Shown in pieces: positions 39,376 through 50,114 of a DNA stretch of 64,000 nucleotides (within the stretch, counting starts at the first letter, position 1; the number at the start of each line of letters is the position of its first letter). Origin of the DNA: Serilophus lunatus (taxonomy: Eukaryota > Chordata > Aves > Passeriformes > Eurylaimidae); assembly GCA_013399895.1 (NCBI GenBank), contig VXBA01001178.1, positions 4,337 to 68,336 of the forward strand, given 5' to 3'. The translations under genes and the position numbers were made by a program. The notes under the pieces are model-generated. The model was not told the DNA's origin. It searched no databases and saw only the letters and a list, made by a program, of their open reading frames with translations.

Positions 39376-41570
39376 CTGTAGGGTAAACACAAAAGAAAAA
39401 TAAACACCAGACACAAAGACTGGCAGAAGTGGTAGCTGGAAAGAACAGTCAATAGTCTAGTCTAAGCTATTGAATCCACGTCTTTGTGCAAGACTGAGTC
39501 CTCCAGAAGACCTACCATTTTTTATAATTAAAGATTTTGAAGGAAGCGGCATCGAAAGATCATTCAGCAGAAGTATGATGCTGAGCATGATCGTGTAAAG
39601 AAATGTAATTATTGATATTTGAGTGATAAGGGTATTTGAATTATTCCCTTTTGTGAAGTAACAAAGAATAAATAAGAATTAAACAATAAGGATGTTTCCA
39701 TAAAATTTGAAAGGATCTTGAAATTCTGCTTTCAATATGTGAGCACACAGCACTAATATCACCATTAATGAAAGACAGACATGTAATAACAAATATGTGA
39801 TGATATTAATAATATTGATTGTCAAACAGATGTAAATCAAACGGCGTCACAGGAACAGCTTCTAAACAGAGCTGTTTAGTGTCTACTGGTTTACCATATC
39901 TCATCTGAGTTCCTCCAGCTGGATGTTCTCTTCAGCATATCTGAGAGGTGGGAGCAATCTTTCCTTGCCCTACAATAACTGGATCTCCTGATATTTATGG
40001 CTGTACATCTAGGCCATTTTTGCCTTTACAACTTTACTGAGTTACTAAGCCTAATCTGATTATAACTTTTTGAACATTAAGAGGAGTTCTGTCTTTTTTG
40101 AAATTGTCAGTGCTGTCTGCATTATTATATAGGAGATTAATATAACCAGTGTTCTGTTTGCTTCTCACAAGCCTTTTTTTTCCCGATAAATTAAAAACAA
40201 CCTGTTAGGCTGTTTAACTACTGCTCAAATGCAAGAATGTCTAACATAATAGACAACTTTTCTCCATTTAAACTGATTTTGGATTAAATTCTCCAGTAAA
40301 TAATACACTCTATGGTAGAACTATATTTTACCAGGGAAAAAATTATCTATCCTGAAATATTAGGATACCAATTTTGAAAGCAGCTTTACATCTTGGAACA
40401 AGAATTCATTTTCTCTAAAGCATCACAAAAATGATATGACTTGCAAAAAGCAATTTAGGTGTAACATTCTTCGATCCACTCACCAAACTGGTTGCATTTT
40501 GCGAATAACCTGTAAAAGCAGCATACCTTAAAATATGATAAAACTTAATGGTTTTGTTCTATTTCCACAATATTGATCTGCAACTAAACAAAAAGTGTGT
40601 TAGGTATGCTGAACACGGTAAATGCAAATTAAACCTAGGCTAGCACATTTTTACATGGCTGACACAACAATCTACAATGCTATATATGAGTCCAAGTAAA
40701 GTTGCATTTATTTTTGGATTCAACTGAATTTTTAAAGATACAGGAATGAGAACAACTTGTTTCATGTTCTGTAAGTTCTGAATTTATTCTGTGGTAAACC
40801 TGACCATTTTTGTATCTTTGCAGTCAGAAACTTAATGCAGATCATAGCTGAAAGAATTACATGTTTTTTAATAAAATTTATTGCGTTTTGGAAAACCGTT
40901 TATTGCAAGTATAATAAAGCAGTCTTATTGCTGACATCATATTTCCTGAGACTCATCTTTCAGCGATTGTGTGCATAAGACTGTTTTTAAACATTGTAAC
41001 ATACAGGCAGTGCCTCCCAAAGCAGGGAATAAGATTTGTTCTGTGACAGCAGTAGCTCAAATGATTAGTAGTAATTGAAGAAACACAGAGAATGGTTAAT
41101 GCTTTGATCCCACTGAGATTTGTTTGCTATTTAAATTATATTTTCTGTCTTTCTTATTGCAGGAAAACCCAGAGTTCCTTTGAAATGAAAGCTATGTGTA
41201 CAAGTTGGCAATCAAAATGTATTTAAATAGTTCATATGCACTTACTGAATTATAAATAAATTAATGGCAACTCCACATTCGAAGATGAATTGAACTTGTT
41301 CCTCAATGCAAAATTACATTTCCTCTTTATTTCAATTTAGGTTTTGAATTTGTATTTACACATTTACTAAACAATTGACTACATAACCACTATTCAGTGT
41401 AGAACATTACATAAATCTATCAGACCTTTTTACATTAAAATAATAAAACTTCACAACACATGTTCTTCACCACATACTTGTTTGTAGCCATAAATATAAG
41501 TTTTTGACCCTTAGATATAATTAGTCAGTTTATTCAGTCAAAGGATTACAAACTTGTGATTTAGCAGAAA
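39376..41570 (-). other. NALF1 intron 2, 3' portion
   Basis: Unique AT-rich intron sequence ending on the minus strand in the pyrimidine tract TTTTTCTTTTGTGTTTACCCTACAG at the terminal exon. No other feature seen. Confidence 0.75.
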
Positions 41571-42041
41571 CCAGGGCTACATCAGCTCAAAGCTCCATCC
41601 CACCTGGCCTTAAACACTTCCAGGGATGAGGAGTTCACAGCATTTCTGGTCAAGCTCTTCCAGCATCCCACCATTCCCACAGTAAAGAATTTTTACCTAA
41701 TATCTAATCTAATCTCTTTCAGTTTGAAACCATTTTCCTTTGTTCTATCATCACATCTGTTTGTAAGAAGTCTCTCTCCATCTTCCTTATAGGTTCCCTT
41801 CAAAGGCTGCAAATGGATCAGCCCAAAGCCTTCTCTTTTCCAGGCTGAATGATCCCAATTCTCTCAGTCTTCCCTCACAGAAGTGCTCCATCCCTGCAAT
41901 CGTCTTGGTGGCACTCGTCTGGACTTTCTCCACGCCTATCTCATTCCCATGATGCGGACTCCAGAACTGGATGTAGTACTCCAAATGCAGCCTCCTCAAA
42001 GTGGAGGGCAGGAGCAGCAACATCTCCTTTGACCTGCTGGT
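41571..42041 (-). mobile_element. CR1 LINE, 3' end (first piece of a split copy)
   Basis: Minus-strand CR1 3' part. Reading the minus strand gives the LEYYIQFWSPHHGNE block and the ERRLWADPFAAFEGNL block, then the C-terminal KLKEIR-like segment and 3' untranslated sequence. The copy lacks the last bases of the usual CR1 3' end. It lies in NALF1 intron 2 and is continued at 43342 after an insertion; the join would fall at the LLL...SRS region of ORF2. Stops show it is inactive. Confidence 0.88.
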
Positions 42042-42593
42042 TGTGAGGGATGGGACTGTTAAATGGCTCTAATAATCAGGGTGCTTTGCTGACAATGCGC
42101 AAAGTAATTGCCCAGATGTAGAGGGAATGCACAACAATCACAGGAGGCTGCAAGCTGGTGTTAAACAAGAGAAGGCAAGAGGTGATTAGCGGCAGAACCT
42201 GGGATAATGCTTCTTATCATGCCAATGTCCTCCCTTACGTAATGGCTCAGCTGTGAAAACTCCCCTCCAGGAAAGTACTGGGACAATCACAGTAGCCTAA
42301 AGGTATTCATCCCTGCTGACAGACCCTAACTGGCATTCAACTATGCACTTGATAGGCAGCTGTAATATCTTAGAAGGTGCCATAAACCAGTGAAGACTCC
42401 TGAAGTGTCACATGATCCAAAGCATTACATGATACACTCTAAAACTCCCCACCCCATGGGAGGTGCCTGCACGTTCCCATGTGAACCTGAGCCTAAAGTT
42501 CCATGGGCTTCTCTTAGTCCTGACGGATGAAGACTGCAGCCATCATTTCGACAAATAGACATCAAAATTTTTCTTTCTTTCTTTCTTTCTTTC

Positions 42594-42672
<79 letters not shown>

Positions 42673-43341
42673 NNNNNNNNNNNNNNNNNNNNNNNNNNNN
42701 NNNNNNNNNNNNNNNNNNNNNNNNNNNNNNNNNNNNNNNNNNNNNNNNNNNNNNNNNNNNNNNNNNNNNNNNNNNNNNNNNNNNNNNNNNNNNNNNNNNN
42801 NNNNNNNNNNNNNNNNNNNNNNNNNNNNNNNNNNNNNNNNNNNNNNNNNNNNNNNNNNNNNNNNNNNNNNNNNNNNNNNNNNNNNNNNNNNNNNNNNNNN
42901 NNNNNNNNNNNNNNNNNNNNNNNNNNNNNNNNNNNNNNNNNNNNNNNNNNNNNNNNNNNNNNNNNNNNNNNNNNNNNNNNNNNNNNNNNNNNNNNNNNNN
43001 NNNNNNNNNNNNNNNNNNNNNNNNNNNNNNNNNNNNNNNNNNNNNNTCCTTTCCTTTCCTTTCCTTTCCTTTCCTTTCCTTTCCTTTCCTTTCCTTTCCT
43101 TTCCTTTCCTTTCCTTTCCTTTCCTTTCCCTCTCTCTTTTTCTCTTTCTCTCTTACTTTGGATCCTTACTTTGGATGTTGTTTTAAAATTTATCAAGTAC
43201 CTTATTCTGACTTAATCTTCTAAAGTCTGCAAGTAAACTTTTGTTATTGTACCTCTGAGAATTTTGTTGTATCTCTTGTGCATCACCTGGAGTCATCAAG
43301 CAACATTCCTCTAAACCTGCCAGGTGGACCAGGCCATAACA
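42042..43341. mobile_element. LTR-like insertion splitting CR1, contains microsatellites and a gap
   Basis: The CR1 at 41571 stops after CCTGCTGGT and resumes at TTGGCCAAGCTTC, so about 1.3 kb (374 of it unsequenced) was inserted. The insert starts TGTGAGGGATGGG and ends GGCCATAACA, fitting the TG...CA ends of an LTR. The flanking pentamers CTGGT and TTGGC differ only by two transitions, so a decayed 5-bp target duplication is possible. The left part (42042-42565) is non-repetitive, the middle is a long pyrimidine microsatellite, and the right part (43156-43341) is again non-repetitive. No internal retroviral genes are seen. The family is not identified. Confidence 0.6.
42570..43155 (+). repeat. 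Compound pyrimidine microsatellite with a 374-base gap
   Basis: Left of the gap is a (TTTC)n tetramer array (to 42672). N fills 42673-43046. Right of the gap is a (TTTCC)n pentamer array (43047-43129) that decays into CTCTCTCTTTTTCTC. The unit differs on the two sides, so the switch is hidden in the gap. Confidence 0.97.
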
Positions 43342-44255
43342 TTGGCCAAGCTTCTTTTGATGTGGCCTGGAATACAACTGGTTTTGTTGGCTGCAAGTGC
43401 ACATTGATGGCTTATGTCCAGCCTCTCCTGCACCAGCACCCCCAAGTCCTTCTCAGCAAGGCTGTTCATCCCCAGACTCTATTGACACTGGGGGTTGCCT
43501 AGTACAAGTCCTTGTACTTGATGCAAGTCCTTGTATTTGGTCTTGTTAATCCACGAGATTCACACTGGTCCATTTCTTAAGATTGTCTAGGTTCCTCTGG
43601 GTAGCATCCTGTCCTTCAGATATGTCAACTGCATCTGCCAGCTGCATACCTTCCAGAAGGATCTTTTGGCATGTTGATAGTTCCTAACATCTGCTTTTTT
43701 ACCTTTTTTAAGATGGGTTCAATGTTGCCTTTTTTTCCAGCCACCTAGGACTTGACCTGACTGCCATGACTTTTTGAACATCTGTAGAGTGGCTTGGCAA
43801 CTACACTAGTGAATTCTTTAAGGACTCTGGGATGCACCTCATTGATCCCCATAGACTTATGTACATTCAGATTCCTTAAGTGATCATGAACCAGATCTCC
43901 ACTTACAGTAGGAAGGATTTTGCTTCCCCAGTCCCCATTCTGTTGTCCATCCACTTGAGAGGTGTGGGAAGAGAAATTGCCATTGAGGCAAAAGAGTTGT
44001 TGAGCACCTCAGCCTTCTCCTCATACATTGTTACCAGTTTTCCAGCATTATCATGACAGTACATCTTCTCTGGCCTTCCTTTTCTGGTTGACATACCTGT
44101 AGAAGCCCTTATTATTCTTTTCATCCCTTGCCGAGTTCAGTTCCAGCTTCACCTTGGCCTTCCTCACTCCATCCCTACACTACCCAATTTCATCTCTGTG
44201 CTCTGTCCTTGTTTCCACTGCCTATGCAATTGCTTCTTTCCCTTTATAGGGAAAG
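43342..44255 (-). mobile_element. CR1 LINE, 5' continuation (second piece of a split copy)
   Basis: Minus-strand CR1 ORF2 resumes here. Blocks seen on the minus strand include CKCTLMAYVQ-complement sequence (the usual ALAAQKANRIL region), the VHDHLRNLNVHKSMG and HPRVLKEFT region between endonuclease and reverse transcriptase, and the GYLQKRKGRPE-like linker. Near 43675 the sequence jumps from the part just after motif C straight to the IFKKG region, so the reverse-transcriptase core with motifs A-C has been deleted. The 5' limit near 44255 is approximate. Confidence 0.85.
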
Positions 44256-47163
44256 ACATCATTACTTCGTATTACTTGGATATTTGGTAATTACAATTCT
44301 GAGACTGATTTACCAGCTGTTTTTGGCTCCAAATATACATTGCTTGTCACTTTTCGCTTAAAATTCTCAGTTCAATGTCTTTATTTCCCAACTCTCCCCA
44401 GTACCCAGTATATTTCATCAGCAGAAATCTTAGTCCATATGGAGGTTCTTGGACCTTTATTATAACTGAGGATCTAGAAATTGCCAGAAGAATTCGGTTT
44501 CAAACCATTCTCCAGACTGATCTGCTATTACCCACAAAGATCATGTTTGGTAACCGGACGGATTTTGCACATGCAGATAACATTTTGGTGATTAGCACAG
44601 AAGTTCGATCTATAGGAACTGTGTGTTACTAGTGCTGAAGCAAGAATTAAGGCTACTCATTTTACTGAGATTATGTTAATGGAGACATAAATAGATAAAT
44701 CCTTTTTGTTCTTCTCAGCTGAATCATGTTGAAAGAAGCAGCAGCAATGGCATGAATATTGTGTCCACTTTCTGCAGAAACAGCTTTGGGGAAAAAGCAG
44801 CAAACTGCAAGTAAGTTCTTACACAAGAATTGAAATCACAGACTGTCTATGCAGGCATGGTCTACTGATCAGCTAGATCACTAGCTAACCCAGAGAATGC
44901 TGTGGTTTCTGCCTGAGCTTTAGCAGGAACCAGCCTGCAAAAGTAGTTGTTGCATTTTCATATCTCTCCACAGCACTGTCAGGATGAGCCATGCTTGCGG
45001 TTTCATTGCTATAGAAAGAGTTATGGAGCCATAATATTCTGCATCATGGAAAACTACTCTGGTTGATATATATGTTGTCATTGCTGGGTAAGTATTTTGG
45101 GATGCCACAGAAATAAAACAGATCTTATGTTATATTTTTTCATTTTCTTTCTGTAGAAATATAAATTATATTAATCTTTAACATAGATTTCTGATTACTT
45201 TGGAGAGTTATACAAAGCTTCTTATGCTTGAAGGAAAGGACATGAACTAGAAGTAACTAGATAAGTAGATATAGTATACCAGAACTTTTGAACACTCCAT
45301 TTTATTGTGAAGCCCAACGTAAACAATGTCTGCTAAGAGTGATCCATCCAGCAGTGGCATCATTGTATCAGTTAATGCCAGCACTCTACATGACATTCTG
45401 TTTCTGAGGAATTATTTCTGAGATTTCAATATTAACATTTTGCAGCTACAGAAGTCAAGAGAACACATTAGATATTATATGAACTAGATTTCACTGCTTG
45501 CTTACATCTGATTGGGAAGCCAGTAATCTTCAATCTTATCCAGATGGTCTTCTCAATTTCTAAATTGCTGTTCTGTGACACATTATGATGCTTAGACATG
45601 TATTTTACACCTTTCACACTATAAAAAGTAATAAAAATGAAATGTAGAAGAATATTGAAGATAAATTATTCTTTAGTCAAATTATTCTTAAACTGGCGAA
45701 TAAGACCATTCATCTCTTTCAAGAAGATTGTTTTCCATTACAGATTCCATTGTAATTGTTGGAGGAGATCTGGGTTGCTGTGTTTTAAGATTTTTATCAC
45801 TGTATGTTGATTATCATTTCAGATAGTTGCCTCTTCAACATATTCTTGTGCATATGTGTCCATATTCAAGAAAAATTACATGGATTTTTTTCCCTAGAAT
45901 ATACGTACGGCCAATTTCCTCCTGCTGGTATAAATCAGTGTTATCCCTAAAAAACTGACAGCTGCTGGAAGTCAGAAAAAAAAAGCAAAAAGCTGACTCA
46001 AGTTTTTTAGCTCTGATATTTTCAGATGCAGGATAACTTGCTTCTAGAAAGCATTTAGCTTTTCCCAGTCTCCCTCCAGTTTTTCTTCTATATGTACAAT
46101 CCTTGATCAAAAAGATTTACTATTGTGATATGATAGGAAAGTGTCATATCTAAGTACAGTATCACCATAGAAAGTTCAGGGATATCAATAGGTTAACTGC
46201 CTGGGTAATTTTTATAGGAGAAGAATATTTGTAGCTAATAAACCTCAGTTAACAGATTTTGCTGCAAAACCATGTCAAATTTTCCTTGTAAGATTTATAA
46301 CTACTAATGATTTAAATCATGCTTGTCAAACATAAAAGGGATTTTCTCCTGCTATCTGTGTTAGCTTAATATTTTATATTTTAGGAGGTGTAGACTAAGA
46401 GGTGTAGACAGGAGGCAAATGACACATTATTAAGGACTATTTTTAGATGAAGGATTTCAATCACATATATGGAGGTTTTTTGAGTTTGCCAAGAACAACA
46501 TAAAGCAGTTTGAATACAGAGATTTTTCTCCTCTTGATTTTTTCTACATTTTCTCTTCTTGAGTTTTTCTACAAAGTAGATTGTGATGCATTCTAAATAT
46601 CACATTTTCTCAAGGAAATTGCACTGAAATCAGGGCATCTGTTTTGAAACAGACATGCTATAGTTAAAACTGCTGGTAAAACTCGGACACACATCTGCCC
46701 CTTTAGTGGAAGCTTTAGTTTAAAGAATTTCTTCTAATACCCTTGCTGAGCTTTGTTAGTCAAGCAACTTTTCTACAGATTGATGAGAATTCTCAGTAAT
46801 AATTCTCACTCTGTCCTTAGAAACATTAGTATTTAGCATGAACAACAGTTTCATTTCCAGTGAATTCTTTATTCAAAAGAAGTAGGGGTTTCTGCGGAAG
46901 TGTTATTCTGCTATTTGCCAAAATTTGATTCACATTATGTGTTCCAAGCAACTGAGATGTTAGTCAGAGCACATGAAATTAATGTGAACTGAAAGGAAAG
47001 ATATTAGTGACTTAAAGCACCTGAATCATCTCTTTAATCACTCCTCTCTCCTTTTACTTTCTCCTTCTAACTGAAAAGTATCAGAAGTCTGTTAAGCACA
47101 GGAAAGTAGATAAATTTAATTCCCCTTCTGATGGCTGAAGACTTGTTCTGATGACAGAAATTT
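44256..47163 (-). other. NALF1 intron 2, middle portion
   Basis: Unique AT-rich sequence between the split CR1 and the SINE. The 85-codon plus-strand ORF at 44375-44632 and the 91-codon minus-strand ORF at 45835-46110 show no domain and are taken as chance. Confidence 0.65.
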
Positions 47164-47300
47164 AATCACAGAATATTCTGAGGTGGAAGGGGCCCACAAG
47201 AATCACCAAGTCCAACTCTTAGGTGAACGGCCCATTTGGGGATCAAACCCACAATCTTGGTGTTATTAGCATCATGCTCTAACCAGCTGAACTAATCTCA
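47164..47300 (-). mobile_element. tRNA-Ile-derived SINE with CR1-like 3' tail
   Basis: Read on the minus strand, the 5' half is a tRNA-Ile body: A box TTAGTTCAGCTGG (47283-47295), anticodon loop GCTAATAACA with AAT anticodon (about 47261-47270) and B box GGTTTGATCCC (47239-47249). The 3' half, GTTGGACTTGGTGATTCTTGTGG to CAGAATATTCTGTGATT, matches the CR1 3' end that a CR1 reverse transcriptase recognises. The whole resembles the passerine TguSINE1 type. It is a non-autonomous retroposon, not a working tRNA gene: the acceptor stem is not closed. Confidence 0.85.
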
Positions 47301-48332
47301 GAGGTACACTGCTTCTAGGAAGTACCAGAGGGTGCCACACTGATTTTGGGAAAGTTAATACAACACATCTCTGCCTTGTTGCTGCTCAGTACTTTGCCTT
47401 CCTTCTCTTCAAAGTGGAATTTTCCTTCTCCATTAAATTTCATGGCATCTATTGTACAGGTAAAGAGGTGAGTATGTAGCTGGGATTCCCTGCCTGATAC
47501 TTGAAGCTTGGTTAATGGTCCTGCTATGCCACAGGGCACAAAGAAACCAACCATAAGTAATGGTGAGTGAAAAGAAAGCCCTTAGCAACACAATTAGACT
47601 TAAATCTGCACTCTAAAGTAGTCCAGATTTGGCATATGAACAGCAGTTTTGGGACTGTTTTCCAAGTAGACAAAGTAGGTTATGTTGGGAAGAGGAGAAG
47701 ATCTGTACAAGAAGGGGGGTTGGTACTGAGTATTTATCTCATGTCAACCCTAAAGGCCTCTAAAGGAAGACTAGAGCTTCATTCTACCTCTAGTCTAATT
47801 CTGTAGACCAAATATGCATTAGTAGTTAGGGCATGATAGGCATGGTGCTGTTGACCATTTCCTTATTTAGTTTAATATATATATCCTCTAAAACTTTTGC
47901 CCAGTGTAAGTCAAAGAACAAACAATGTGCACAAGGGATTTACTTCAGATTTGTGCTCCTGAACTAGATTGCTAATGCAGATGCATCTGGACCATCAGTG
48001 TTGGTGGCATATCCTGACTGCCTGGGGAAGGGCCATGCATGCAGAAGAGAAGTAATCTCTCTCCTCCCTTTGGGCATTTAATTTGGTGAAAATTGAGATC
48101 TCATGTTTTCTGGGTTGAGCAAACTGCGGGTCTGAATGGACAGTTTTGGCTCTGGGAAAAAAAAATAAAGACCATTGCCTCCTCTTTCGATCTCCATTGA
48201 GAGATGGTAGCAAGCCAAAGAAACAGTTCATGGGCTGTGCCAGTCCCCAGGCCACATTACTATGGAAGGCATGGGAAAAGCAGGAGTTGTGACTTATTAC
48301 CAGTCTCTTCCTAGTGCTTTGTACAAAGAGTC
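47301..48332 (-). other. NALF1 intron 2, between SINE and LTR
   Basis: No recognised element. A 117-codon minus-strand ORF (47995-48348) runs into the LTR and is not supported. Confidence 0.6.
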
Positions 48333-48429
48333 TGTATTGAGTTTGCATGGCCAGGGTTTGAGGGGGGAAGGGTGGTAGGGAGAGGTGTCAGATACAGTGA
48401 CGGCTTCTGTGAGAAGCTGCTGGAAGTAG

Positions 48430-48507
48430 CAGCAGGGGAGCTGGAACTAGATGAATTTTTTTTTTTTTTGTCCATTCCCATCCAGGCCATTCTATGATTC
48501 TAAGATG
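48430..48507 (+). mobile_element. CR1 3' tail fragment nested in the ERVL-type LTR
   Basis: About 80 bp break the LTR block between GCTGGAAG and TGTCCAACAGAGCC. They read GGAGCTGGAACTAGATGA, a run of 14 T, then CCATCCAGGCCATTCTATGATTCTA, the standard CR1 3' terminus. It is a tiny 5'-truncated CR1 insertion; edges are approximate. Confidence 0.65.
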
Positions 48508-48921
48508 GTTCTATGTCCAACAGAGCCAATGCCAGCCAGCTCCAAGACGAATTCACCACTGGCCAAGGCCAAGCCAATCAGTGATGGCAGGGACACCTCT
48601 AAAATAACATATTTAAGACAAAATAAGTTATTGTGCATAAGTAATTGTGGCCAAAGGAAAGAGGAGAGAGAATATTTGAGAACAACAGCTCTGCAGACAC
48701 CAAGGTGAGTCAAGAGGTGTCCCAGGCAACAGAGCAGAGATCCTCCTGAAGCCCATGATGAAGATCACAGTGGAACAGCTTTCCCCCCAGCAGCCCATGG
48801 AGGTTGAGCCCATGCTCGACCCTGCGTGTTCACAAGGGAGCAGAGACCCACTCGCAGCCTGTGGAGCATCTCCATGCTGGAAAAGGTGGATGCCTGAAAG
48901 AGTCTGTGCCCCCACAGGAAG

Positions 48922-49179
48922 CCCATGCTGGAGCAGGCTCCTGGCAGCAAGCTGCAGATACATGAATGAAGGAGCCCAAGCTAGGGCAGGTCTACTGGTA
49001 GGACTTACGGTCCTGTTGGGGACCCATGCTGGAGCAGGCTGTTCTTGAAGGACTGCACCCCATACAAAGGGATCCAGGCTGGAGCAGTTCATGAAAAACT
49101 GTAGCCCATGGGAAGGACTCACATTGGAGAAGTTTGTGAAGGGCTATCTCCTGTCGGAATGTTCCCATGCTGGAGCAGG
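48922..49179 (+). repeat. Dispersed 16-bp motif repeated in the LTR
   Basis: CCCATGCTGGAGCAGG occurs exactly at 48922-48937, 49023-49038 and 49164-49179, and in a decayed form at about 49073-49087 (CCAGGCTGGAGCAG). Spacing of about 50-100 bp suggests the LTR grew by internal duplications of a GC-rich unit. Confidence 0.8.
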
Positions 49180-49552
49180 GGAAGGGCTCCTCTCAATGAA
49201 GAGAAAGTCATGGCAGAAACAACATGCGATGAACTGACCATAACCCCTGTCTCCCCACACTGCTGAAGGGGAGGAGGTAGGGAATCAGCAATAAAGTTAA
49301 GCCTGGGAAGAAGGGAGATGTGTGGGAATGTGGAGGTAGGGAAATGTGATTTTAAGATATGTTTTACTTCTCTTTATCCTATTCTGATCTTGATTAATAG
49401 TAAATTCAACTAATTTCCCTAAGTCAAGTCTATTTTGCCCATGCTGGTAACTGGTGAGTAATCTCTCCCCATTCTTTTCTTGAGCCATAAGCCTTCCTTT
49501 TTTTCTCTCCCTGTGCAGTTGTAGAGAGGCATGAAAGAGTGTCTTTGGTGGG

Positions 49553-50079
49553 TGTTGCTACCTGGTGCAGGTATCTTGGTTTGTAAGCTGCATTTTGAGA
49601 TGTAGATTGAGCTCTGAGTGGGAGTCCAGAGAGACAAGAGTCTGTGAACTGCCAACAGGGGGCATGAAGACCAGTGGTGCCAGCCAGGTGGATGGACACT
49701 GGGAGAGACCACGGGAGTGGAGAACTCAGGAGGAACAAAAAGAGATACTTGTACTCAGGTAGATTGTGAGGGAGTAAAAGCCCAGGTGTTCCTTTGTTGG
49801 AGGTCCTCCTTGGATAGCTTGGGCTGTTTCTGTGTTGTGAATAAATGGCTGTATGAAACTACACATTTGAGACTCAGCTATAGGAAACCCGGTGTCAAAC
49901 TAGTAAGGAAACCTGGCCTGACCGAGTGGGCCGTGTAGAGAGTCAAGCAAGGCACACCTTGGCTTGCTAGAGCCACTCACAGTGAAAGGGCTTTGGACCC
50001 AGCAGTTAAAGTCTCTGGCCTTGAGAGTTGGACTGCCAGTGAGTCTTATGAATGGTCACACTGGAAAGTTTCCTTAACA
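49553..50079. mobile_element. Second solo LTR nested in the ERVL-type LTR, perfect 5-bp TSD
   Basis: The host LTR sequence CTTTGGTGGG is interrupted at 49552 and resumes at 50080 with GTGGGTACCTAGTGTCCAGCC. The 527-bp insert starts TGTTGCTACC and ends CCTTAACA, giving TGTT/AACA inverted termini. The 5 bp flanking it are identical (GTGGG at 49548-49552 and 50080-50084). It contains AATAAA at 49840-49845. These features define a solo LTR of a 5-bp-duplicating family. The perfect duplication implies it is younger than its host, whose own duplication has a mismatch. The family is not identified. Confidence 0.85.
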
Positions 50080-50114
50080 GTGGGTACCTAGTGTCCAGCC
50101 AGAGTCAACCCACA

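Larger units (their letters stand above)
48333..50114 (+). mobile_element. ERVL-type solo LTR, long, with two nested insertions
   Basis: A long solo LTR in plus orientation, starting TGTATTGAGTTTGCATGGCC and ending GTCAACCCACA. Flanking pentamers GAGTC and TAGTC differ at one base and are the probable target duplication. Recognisable internal blocks are GCTTCTGTGAGAAGCTGCTGGAAG, GCCAATGCCAGC with GGCCAAGGCCAAGCCAAT, several copies of CCCATGCTGGAGCAGG, AATAAAGTTAAGC (near 49290) and CAAGTCTATTTTGCCCATG. These match a family common in bird genomes that I recall as ERVL. Without the two nested insertions it is about 1.18 kb. No internal viral genes are present. ORFs on the minus strand (for example 48628-49122) are antisense shadows. 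Confidence 0.82.

Noticed and set aside
42527..43196. Two ORFs of about 218 codons on opposite strands
   Set aside because: They read through the microsatellite and 374 N; only low-complexity codons are real.
47239..47300. tRNA-Ile gene
   Set aside because: Internal promoter boxes are present but the acceptor stem is not formed and a CR1-type tail follows, so it is a SINE.
48628..49122. 164-codon minus-strand ORF
   Set aside because: It is the antisense of the GC-rich part of the ERVL-type LTR, including its CCCATGCTGGAGCAGG repeats.
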